Origin: Karalla daura
Taxonomy: Eukaryota > Chordata > Actinopteri > Chaetodontiformes > Leiognathidae
Assembly: GCA_029224185.1 (NCBI GenBank)
Contig: CM055205.1
Coordinates: 2,113,761-2,177,760, forward strand
Length of the DNA stretch: 64,000 bases
Direction: 5' to 3'
The notes under the pieces were generated by a model that saw nothing but the letters and a program-made list of their open reading frames with translations, ran no database searches and was not told the origin of the DNA. This document shows positions 50,055-58,912 of the stretch, one piece after another; position 1 is the first letter of the stretch; every line of letters begins with the position of its first letter. The translations under genes and the position numbers were made by a program.

Positions 50055-50190
50055 GCACTGTATGGTATCTGCATCCAGCTGCTTCATCGGCTGTGTTGTT
50101 CAAAAGTCAGTGCTAGACTAACTCAACATCTGGCATTGTTGGTCTCCATGCTGCATGTGCTTGGGGTCCTGGTAATCTGTTGAAACAGTC
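50055..50190 (+). ncRNA. H/ACA snoRNA, host intron 4 (copy 1 of a pair)
   Basis: Hairpin 1 is closed by GCACTG/CAGTGC. Box H AGACTA is at 50115-50120. Hairpin 2 is closed by CAACA/TGTTG. Box ACA is at 50185-50187, three bases before the end. Length is 136 nt. It is clearly related to the RNA in the next intron. Confidence 0.82.
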
Positions 50191-50483
50191 TTTCCCCTGT
50201 TAAAACGGTTTCACACTTTTCACAGCATACTGGATTGACCATTTGTCAAAGGTGGCGTTATTGCAGAACTAATTGTGCTCTTACAAATGTTGTGCCCAAC
50301 AGCTTTCAAGTTTCTTCTTCAGCAAAGTGATGCTGCCATGTCGGAGACCGGTTTGCGAATCTCCAAGGTGAGTGACATATAATTAACATGAGTATGAGGA
50401 TTATTTGGCTTTCTTTTTGAGTAGTGCTAGTATATGAGCAGTTTGGCTGTATATTGACAGCCATACAGCATGTGGTAATGACT

Positions 50484-50620
50484 GCACTGTATGGTATCTG
50501 CATCCAGCTGCCTCGTCAGCAGGTCTGTTCATAAGTCAGTGCTAGACAAACTCAACACCTGGCATCGTTGGTCTCCATGTTGCATGTACTTGGAGTCCTG
50601 GTATATTTGTTGGGACACCA
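50484..50620 (+). ncRNA. H/ACA snoRNA, host intron 5 (copy 2 of a pair)
   Basis: Paralogue of the 50055-50190 RNA. It has the same closing stem GCACTG/CAGTGC, box H AGACAA at 50544-50549, hairpin 2 closed by CAACA/TGTTG, and box ACA at 50615-50617. The first hairpin's loop region has diverged most (GTCAGCAGGTCTG against ATCGGCTGTGTTG), while hairpin 2 is better kept. Confidence 0.82.
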
Positions 50621-50793
50621 TCACCCTCTTGTAAGCTTTTTTTGTACGTTTAAAGTGCATTGCATTGTCACCTAAGTGGAAATCATTGTTCTCTAGGCTT
50701 TCCGGATTCCAGCAGGGATTCTACTGGTCACCTACCTGAACTAGATATGACAGGTGAGTGGTGTTTTTGAACAGTGGCACATACCATTAAAGG

Positions 50794-50927
50794 TTGAGGT
50801 ATATACCGGCCAACCTTTAACTGTAGGGCTGTGTCGTTGGAAATGCCTCAAAGAGCAAATCTGTAGTTTCGCTTTACCCACGTGTTCACTGCCATTGAGC
50901 TCTGTGGGATATTGCTGCAGAACAAAA
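50794..50927 (+). ncRNA. H/ACA snoRNA, host intron 6
   Basis: Hairpin 1 is closed by GAGGTAT/ATGCCTC with inner CCAAC/GTTGG. Box H AGAGCA is at 50852-50857. Hairpin 2 is closed by TCTGTAG/CTGCAGA with inner CCCAC/GTGGG. Box ACA is at 50922-50924. Confidence 0.8.
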
Positions 50928-51095
50928 AGAAAAAAGGTGTGCTACTCTGGATGTCATAGCTGACTACAACTCGAGTCATCTGCTAAACTAAGATTTCTAA
51001 CTGTCTTGTTGCAGAATCCTGAACCTGTTCAAGAGACCCTTGAGACTCTTGCCTGCTGTGGGCTTCCATTGTAAGTAATGTTCCTGCTGGTTGTG

Positions 51096-51221
51096 TTGGT
51101 CATATACCAAGGCTTTCAGGAGTTTCAGTCCCTGACTTGCTGTGGAATTGACCAGAAAGCAAAACTCATCCCAGTCGGTTTCTGGAGCAGCCTGCTCTCA
51201 GAAGACCTACCGGGAACACTT
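51096..51221 (+). ncRNA. H/ACA snoRNA, host intron 7
   Basis: Hairpin 1 is closed by TTGGTCA/TTGACCA. Box H AAAGCA is at 51156-51161. Hairpin 2 has TCCC/GGGA at the base, TTCTG/CAGAA in the middle and GAGCA/TGCTC near the loop. Box ACA is at 51216-51218. Confidence 0.78.
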
Positions 51222-51505
51222 ATCCTCCAGTCATTGTTGTACCACCTCTAAATTTGTACTATTGGGTGCCTTTACCATTTATTTGACAAATCTTTTAAAA
51301 GAAATGCTGGATCTTTCCTTTTTTTCAGAAGCAGCAGAAGTTGCAATCGGTGACCAGTTGAGAGAACTTGCAGCACGACTTTTGTACACCACCGAATTGT
51401 GTAGCGATGAAGCGCAATGTATTTTTTTTTTTATGTCTTGACTCCCTTTTCTGCCATTTCTGTATAGACTTGTAGAAGTGACTAATAAATGAATCTAAAA
51501 AGACT

Positions 51506-52121
51506 TGGCTCAATTCAGTGAAATGGTCCCATTTTAGGTCAGGAATTAAGCTGTCAGTCTTGGTACTGCTACTTGGAACGAGTCTGTTACTCATGTTGAA
51601 ATCCCTCACTTGGATATAATTTGCGTTGACAGCTTTTGATAAATGTGGGCAGGGGGTCTTCCGACTGGGACGGTGAAGGTACAAGTGCAGTAAACTAGTT
51701 TCTCCGCCAAGGGGCAGTGTTTTTGCACAAGGAAATTTGGGATTTCTCGGTGGCTGCATTGCCGTGTCTGGATCCACCACATCACAAACCAATGAAATCT
51801 TTTAAACCTGCAACCCAGTTACCATGGCTTGGTGTTTTGTTGGAAACTGATATGCTGAAGATGTGGAACGTCATTTTGAAATCAAACCATTCAGCAACCC
51901 CCTTCCATCTGTATGGACAGCAATAAATATATGAGATGCTTCTCACCACCTCATTTCATTTTCATTTTTCATCGATAGGATAAAATCCCTAGGTTGAGTT
52001 TGTGTAGAAAAGGGCAAAACTTGACTATCAAAATGGTCAACTTCCTGTTGGGTTCTGACTTTTTATGTGACACGTACTTTACACCTCCCAAAAAAATCTC
52101 TGGCTAATGAGCCATCTTGCC

Positions 52122-52154
<33 letters not shown>

Positions 52155-53303
52155 TCAGAATAAGAGCTGGCTATTCTTGACCTGTGTATCAAACTTTACA
52201 AGAATACAAAAAGTTACAAGAATATGCATGACGGTTCACCAGAATTGGCAGCTCCGTGCGGTTATGTCCCTTGACTTTTGATAAAGCTTTTCATAACCTT
52301 TTGTCACAAACCCATAAAGATGACATTCATTCAGCATGAAGTCAGAATGTTGAAATCCCTGAAATGTGTGGAATCAGTAAAACTTTATTGAAATCAAAAT
52401 GGCTGACTTCCTGTTTAGTACTTTTCGTTGGCTGCATTGAGTGAACACATTTTTTTTATTTTTTAGATCAGCTCCAGTTTAAGGGCGTACGTGTTCCAAG
52501 AAGTTTGAACAAAATTCTAAGGCGGAGTTTGCAACAGTGCGTTTTCCAGTTTTAGTCATTCTCAATTAGTGGCGGCGCTAGGATTTTTTTCATCGCAGTT
52601 GCTTAGCAGTTGGTGCATGAGTGCTAGGGGTTGTTGGTCAAAACAGGCTATATAAATAAATAATGAGAATTAACTAGTGCAGACTGAGTAAGTAGGAGGT
52701 TCTGTTAGATGCTGTATTTTACGAAATAACAGAAATCCCCCCACCCTCCCCACTATTGAGTGTGGTCGGACACCAAGTTGAAATGAATAAATGGATTATT
52801 TATGGCTCAAATGAGCCAGTTTTGTGAATGGCTCTTTCTAATTTCCCAGACTGTCAATCTCACGAGATCTCGCAGTATCCGGTTTCACGTTGGACAAATA
52901 TTTTGTTTAAAAATACTGCATTTATAAAATCATTAGAGATGTACGTTTTTGTGTTTGCATTATTAGCACTTTGTACATAGAAGGTCTTGATTACAGCGCC
53001 TCCCTCAGGCGACACTCCAAATTGCATAACCCTCCCTTGCATGGTTTGGCCTGCAGTACCACTTCCATCAGCGAAAAAATAAAAATGGAAAAAAGAGGAA
53101 GAAGAAAAGGAGGAACATAAAAAACAGAACAATAGCACAGCTGGTCCTGGCAAACACATCTGCAAATATATGCGTTCCGCAGGCCCTGTGGGCTTGGCCA
53201 CACTTAAACAGAACAGGCATTTCAGACCTAGGGTGAGTTTGTCTACTTGAGATCTTACACCGAACCGAAACAATCAGGCCCACTTGATCTTTTCAATATT
53301 TTT
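51506..53303. other. Intergenic; poly-C run and a dispersed-repeat-like segment
   Basis: A 28-base C run is at 52125-52152. Two similar segments containing CAAAATGG(T/C)(C/T)(A/G)ACTTCCTGTT, near 52027 and 52397, look like pieces of a dispersed fish repeat. No gene is recognised. Confidence 0.5.
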
Positions 53304-56194
53304 TTTATTTTAAAAAATGTAACCCACAGGGTTTCATATAAAAATATTCAGCAAATATACATTGCAGACTTAGTTTGAACACAATTCAGTCATCAACAGT
53401 GATTTTCCTTGTGCCCTGAAACAACAGAATTTGTGAAACCACCACACTGAAGAAGTACTGATGAAATGTTGCCTTGGACAACTGCAGGTCGCACATGGTT
53501 TTCTCCCATGAGATAAATTCCATGAGAACCACAAAAGTACGAGCCGTATGCGGAGGAATCGTGTTAGACATTACAGCCAAGTGGGGCATGAAAATCAAAT
53601 GTGGGGTTTTCAATTTCAATTTCTATTTTAAGTGTTTAAAGAAAATACACTCTACACAGCAAAAATAACGCTGACACAAAGCAGAAAGATACGAGCAGTA
53701 GTATATCAATATGCTTCAATCAAAAAGTGCAAAAATGTAGAAATGAATCAACACAGCATGGCTGCTGTATTGAGCCCATTCAGCAAAGAAGGATTTTACG
53801 AAATGCTATGAATTCCAAAGCCATTCATATTTACTTGATCGACTGGAGCAACACAAACTGCCTGGAGTGACTATAAAGAGCTGGTTCCTCTCATCAAGTT
53901 CTAAGCTTGGAATGGAATGATAAGGCATGATGAGGAAATAACAAACCCCCCAAACAAGCAGAAATGTTGCAACAGGCTAGGGTTCAACAATGCTTGGCCC
54001 CAGTAACAAAGTCATAAAGTGGCTGCAAGTGGACAGTGAGGCCCTGACAGTCTGGGCCTCCAGAGGTGACAGCTTATTCAGATGAGTGGCTGCTACAGGC
54101 TCTGGGACTCCACCTCCAGGCCCCAGAACATGGAGAGCAGCACGAGGAAGACTCAGGATCAGCATAGGTGATGAAGAGCGGGGATAGAGCAGGCAAGCCT
54201 CTCTTTCTCTGGCCATCTCCACAATCCTGCTTCACTACTCAGCTCATCACTTCTCTGCGTGGAGGGAACATTTTGCTCCTCATCAAGTGCTGTAGAAGAT
54301 GGGTCCCTGAGAGACGGACTCAGTCCCAGAATCCCTGCTGCTCCTCAGCAGACTGGCAGCATGCGGGCAGGGCCAGGGAACTCTTCCTCAGCCTGTAGGC
54401 ACAGTTCACTATTACTGCACAGCCCAAAACATCACCAAGACACAGATACCCTATTTAAAGAGACTTATTGAAACTACCTCAGAGTAGGCAGGAGGTGCAG
54501 GGTATTGGAAGGATGGGACGTTCATGAAGATAGGGCTGTCGTCTCCATCCACGTCATCCAATAGTGGCGTGAGGGGCTGATCCAGGAAACAGTCCCGGCT
54601 CATATCACTGTAACTGGGAGGCTCTGAGGGCATCCTCAGGGATACCCAGCTCTGGGAGGAGTTGCTGACCGAGCCCTCCTGGCTGCTCACGCTGTTGCTG
54701 CGGCTGCCCAGACCAGCGGTGCCAATGACCAGAGGCAGCTCCAAGATCAGCTTCTCACTGCCAGGAATGTGGATGTAGATCTGCCAGGGAGGAGCGTTTC
54801 ATTAGATCACACTTGTAACCATGAAAACATAAAGACGTAGATCTTCACATGTGAAACAATGTCTAACCACGTGGAACACAACTGGAAGCTTACCATGAGG
54901 GCGTACTCTACTCGGATGATGTTGCAGCTCAGCATAGAGGGTTTGATCTTGGGCACCCTGATGCTCTTGCCCTGCCAGGCGTCACACATGCCTGAGATGA
55001 TGTGGTTTCCTCTCACTGATGACAGCTTCTGCCGGAAGACCTTGGTGCGGCCGTTGGCCTGGTAAATGTGTTTGGCGATGATGGCAGCCTTGGGTACCAC
55101 AATGCGGGAGCAGGTGTTCTCAAACTTGGCATTGATGCAAATGTCTTCCCCCTCACAGAAACCGCGCCGGTCAATTTTAGCATTCAGAGACACCTGGCCG
55201 TCAGGGATGAACATGCAGGTGACTTTCTTCTCTTTCATGCCACCTGTGGGAGACTGAGGAAACACAAGCATGAGGCCAACTAGATGCACCACGGGATCCC
55301 AAAGGCTCACCCTACCTAACCTACATTACACAAGTTGATTACACTGTAAAACAACGCTTCTGGTCCGAGTCCAGTCAACTCACCAGCAGCTCTGGTGTGT
55401 TCACATCCAGTGGTTCCTCCACTTCAAATGACTTCTTGCACTCCAATGGAGCCTGCTGGGGTCTTTCCATCAGGGCCTTGACACAGTAGTGGACGTAACC
55501 AAACTTCCCCTTGTATGACGACACCAGCTGCCTGTGAGATCATATGGGAATCATATTAAAACCAAAAGTGCTCTGGACCGATGTGACATATCACAATGGC
55601 ATGTCAAGAAACTCTGCCTTACCCTTGCTGGGGGAGCTCAAATCCAAACTTGTAACAGTATTTGTTTCCAGGCCTCAGAACAACCGATCCATCGGAGTCT
55701 GGAAAGAGAAAGTTGAGCAGTTTTAGTATCTTGGGCTGTCAAGTCATGGGTGACGCTACCAGTTCTTCCCACTCATTGTTAAAACGACTCCTAAACTACA
55801 CATAAACCTCTACCATATGTTGTCCAGCATCACTATAGCCATATGCTAACGCGTCATTTCTGCTCCGTGTGTGTGTGTGTGAGGCAGCGTGGGCAGGTGA
55901 GTTCCAGCAGACGGAGTGTGTCCTATCAGAGTGTGTACCTGAGGGCTGCTCGTCCAGCCGCAGCTCCTCTTCATGGCGCAGGTACTCAGCCTCCTGGCGG
56001 CACCGCTGCTTGCCCTTAGCGTACTGCACCTTAGCGCAGCCCACAGCCCGGAGCTTCACCGAGGACACCCGGGTCACTTCGGACACCTCCACCTCCACCC
56101 GGCCACACAGCCGCTCCCCGCCGCAGTAGAAACTCTTGCTGGGGTCCGAGAAGATGATCTGGAAGGTCTTCACTCTCTTCGTCATGGCCACCAT
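53304..56194 (-). CDS. txnip: Thioredoxin-interacting protein, copy A (inverted pair)
   Basis: Six coding exons (minus order): 56194-55939, 55698-55623, 55531-55384, 55253-54894, 54780-54478, 54392-54345 (stop). They encode 396 residues, against 391 in human. The 3' UTR runs to AATAAA at 53304-53309. The alpha-arrestin fold is clear: TKRVKTFQIIFSDPSKSF at the start, EVSEVTRVSSVKLRAVGCAK, KVTCMFIPDGQVSLNAKIDR, FENTCSRIVVPKAAIIAKHI and KLSSVRGNHIISGMCDAW. C250 corresponds to human Cys247, which forms the disulfide with thioredoxin; C65 corresponds to Cys63. The tail has two PPxY motifs, PPSY (334-337) and PPAY (376-379), which bind the WW domains of ITCH-type ligases. TXNIP inhibits thioredoxin and lowers glucose uptake. 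It is head-to-head with copy B. Confidence 0.95.
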
Positions 56195-56339
56195 GGTTGC
56201 TGATGAAGAATACCCCCAAAAAAGTTATACCAGCGTTTTCCTCGAGGTGTGGAAGTGAGGGTGTATAACTATAATTGTCACACAGTCATCGCCTCTTGTC
56301 CGTGTTTGTCTGCTGTAAACAAAGACTTGACTGCTGGTT

Positions 56340-56470
56340 TTATCTGAGCCCAAGAACCGGACGCATGGCTCGGCGCGTGCTCAGCGTCGCTATTGGTGGA
56401 GCTACTTTGTTTGTGTCGCCTCCATCCAATCAGAGCCGAGAACGGGCGCGTGGACACGGCATGGCCATAA
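56340..56470 (-). promoter_or_regulatory. txnip: txnip copy A promoter with paired CCAAT boxes
   Basis: In plus coordinates ATTGG is at 56392-56396, CCAAT at 56426-56430 and GGCGCGTGGACAC at 56445-56457. In the gene's sense this reads GTGTCCACGCGCC, ATTGG, a GACACAAACAAAG stretch, then CCAAT and CACGCG. The order and the GTGTCCACGCGCC block recall the human TXNIP promoter, with its NF-Y sites, FOXO-like site and a ChREBP/MondoA element. The exact carbohydrate response element cannot be certified by eye. Confidence 0.6.
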
Positions 56471-57677
56471 GAATGTAGAGCGTGCTCAGCAAAGCCAAAC
56501 AAACTTGGAGGTTGACTGGGAGCCATGAACGGTCGGGGTGAACACGTTGAAAACGGGAAACAAACGTTCGCACAGCCATAACAGAAGAAGCACAACAGTG
56601 TCAAGCATAAAGTCACAAATATGATAAAGGCATCTAAGTCTGCGGGGAGAGAGATGGGAAAGACCCAGGTTGGTTGGAGTTGCTGTATTTAATTACAAGT
56701 TGTACATGTTGCACATAAATCACGATGCAGTGAACCTTGCACGTCTTCTTGTTATTGTGCATCCTCACAGCAAGGCAAATCCATGACAGGAAGCCTCAAA
56801 TGGCAATGAGGGTCAAGTCTGTGGGTGCTGCACTGTTCATCACAAAATCACCCGTTAGTTAAATGACCCTTCTTCTCTTCATTGTCAAACTTTTTTTTTG
56901 TCTCCTGATTACTTTGTTACTCTTGTCTGATGTGAGCGTCCAGTGTTTCTATCAAATGCATGTATGTATGTATGTATGTATGTACGTGATGCATCTCTAT
57001 GTATTGTGAAAAGCTCTAGCCCATATAAGTATCATTATTATGATAAGTTATGTGCATAGATGTATAGATCAAACAATATATTTAAGTGTGTGTGTTCATT
57101 TCTTATCTCTCTGTTGTTGTTGTTGTTGTTGTTAATAGAGGTTATAACACTATGCACACATGCTGTTGTGAATATCTTAGTCCATTGGTATGGTGTGGTT
57201 TAAAATAGATGTTATTTTGGATCTCCAGTGATCACATTGTTCCCCACACTGAACTCTCACCCACTTCTTTTAGAGGTGGTTTTACCATCCAGAGACGTTT
57301 GAAACACTGTAAAAGGAATGCCACACCCCTGTCCACAGTAAAAAGCGACCATCTTTCCTGCCCTTGGCACTGGATAACTGAATCTTCATGCCTTGTATGT
57401 TGGAATAATGTTGTGGTGACTTCGAATTAAACAATAAAAAGACATTTAAGAAAGAGGAGCAAACAAGAAAAAAAAATCAAGAGATTTAAAGCAACCACAA
57501 AGAAACATGGTTGAATCATAGTTTATTACACACAGATTTTTTCATACAATTAATTATTTAGTGGGATAGAAAATATTGTACACCGTAAGATTCAGTCATA
57601 AAGAATTATATCAAAATAGCTACTACATCTGAAGAAAAAAAAAAAACTCAAAATGGAAATACCATTTACTTCAACAG
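56471..57677. other. Spacer between the txnip copies, left part
   Basis: No gene seen. Short GTAT (56956-56983) and GTT (57114-57133) microsatellites are present. Confidence 0.6.
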
Positions 57678-58051
57678 AGTATTGGGCCACATAAAGAAAA
57701 AAAATCTATAAAGTCATAAATTATGAAAATAAAGTTGTAATATTATGATAATAAAGGCTTAAGTCATAATATTACGAGACTAAAGTCATACTTAAAAGGT
57801 CGTTATTAAATTGTTGAGTTTAAACTGTTCAGTTTAAACATTTAACATGTAGCCTACATCGATCTTACCTGCTCACCTTTTCTTGTCTCGACCTACTTCC
57901 ATCTTAAATAAGACTTATTCTCGTAATATTATCACCTTTTTTTTCATAATATTATGACCTTAATGTCGTAATAATATGACTTTATTCTCGTAATTTACGA
58001 CTTTATTCTCTAAATTATCATTATTATTTCTCTTAATGTGGCCCCAGTACT
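57678..58051. mobile_element. 374-bp MITE between the two txnip copies
   Basis: Inverted ends AGTATTGGGCCACATAAAGA (left) and, read inward from the right, AGTACTGGGGCCACATTAAG. The inner parts keep inverted similarity for about 100 bp (AATAAAGT..GTAATATTATG type motifs). It is AT-rich and has no coding capacity. Confidence 0.75.
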
Positions 58052-58669
58052 CCATCAAACCTAACAAATGTTTCCTCTGTGATTAAAATGAAGTAACTGT
58101 ACAGTTGCACACACGCTGTTTAACAAATTGAAACCAAAATTATAAAAGGGCATATTGTAACATCTGAGGCATTCCTGATGGAACCATTATGCCAGCTTTT
58201 ATGTTTGCTCCAGAGAACACTGATAAATACGCCATTCAACCACTGGTTTTCTAAGTACAAGAATATCAAGGTGGATAATGATGTCTGCAGTATTGGTACA
58301 TGGAAAGGTGGAACTTCAGACAGGCATAGGCAACAGTATTTTTTGTTCTTTGCCAAAAGTGTTGATCAATAAATAACAAAAAAATAATTTAAAAAATGCC
58401 TCTAATACTTCTCTAATCAAACCATGATTTAGTTTCCAATCCTTTGTTGTGGTTTACAGTGGTAAACGTTGCTAATACTGAGCCACTGCTTCCCAAACTG
58501 TAGACATAACCAAAAAGAATGACGTGGTTTCGAGGTCAGCCCTGGTAAAAGCTGTCTTCCGGATGTTGTACCACCCTCGAATATTTTGTGAGTCACCGGT
58601 GGACAGCTCACTGTCTTTTCCCCTGTTTTCCAGTTTTTACCAGACGGGCCGTACCCACAGCATCCGAGC

Positions 58670-58800
58670 ACGCCGCTCTGTCTCACTGCCATGCCGTGTC
58701 CACGCGCCCTCTCCCGCAGCTGATTGGCTGGGAGCGACACAAACGGAGTCCGTCCACCAATGGGAGCGGAGGCCACGCGAGGCGGCATGCATCTGTGTGC
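58670..58800 (+). promoter_or_regulatory. txnip: txnip copy B promoter with paired CCAAT boxes
   Basis: GTGTCCACGCGCC at 58696-58708, ATTGG at 58723-58727, CCAAT at 58757-58761, then CCACGCGAGGCGGCATGC (58773-58790), an E-box-like pair. The 39-bp span from ATTGG to CCAAT and the 14-bp gap to the GTGTCCACGCGCC block equal those of copy A, though the intervening bases differ. Confidence 0.6.
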
Positions 58801-58912
58801 GTTGGCGAAACAACATTACTGCCAGCGTCTCGCGGACGCTTTCAGATATGAAGTGAGGATTCCGCGGTGACAGGCACTACCACAGCCAGAGGGGCCAGTC
58901 GAAGAACCAACC

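Larger units (their letters stand above)
48604..51505 (+). ncRNA. Spliced non-coding snoRNA host gene, eight exons
   Basis: Predicted exons: about 48604-48656, 49283-49354 (donor uncertain), 49761-49789, 49976-50017, 50303-50367, 50697-50753, 51015-51070 and 51329 to about 51505. AATAAA is at 51484-51489. Donors are strong (GTAAGT, GTGAGT), and the exons are short with no coherent protein frame across them. Each of introns 2 to 7 holds a snoRNA-like structure, five of them clear H/ACA types, listed separately. A TATA box and TOP-like start fit a host whose spliced exons are degraded while introns give snoRNAs. The mix of several H/ACA RNAs and at most one C/D RNA recalls vertebrate SNHG12, but I have not verified the family of any snoRNA here. 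Confidence 0.75.
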
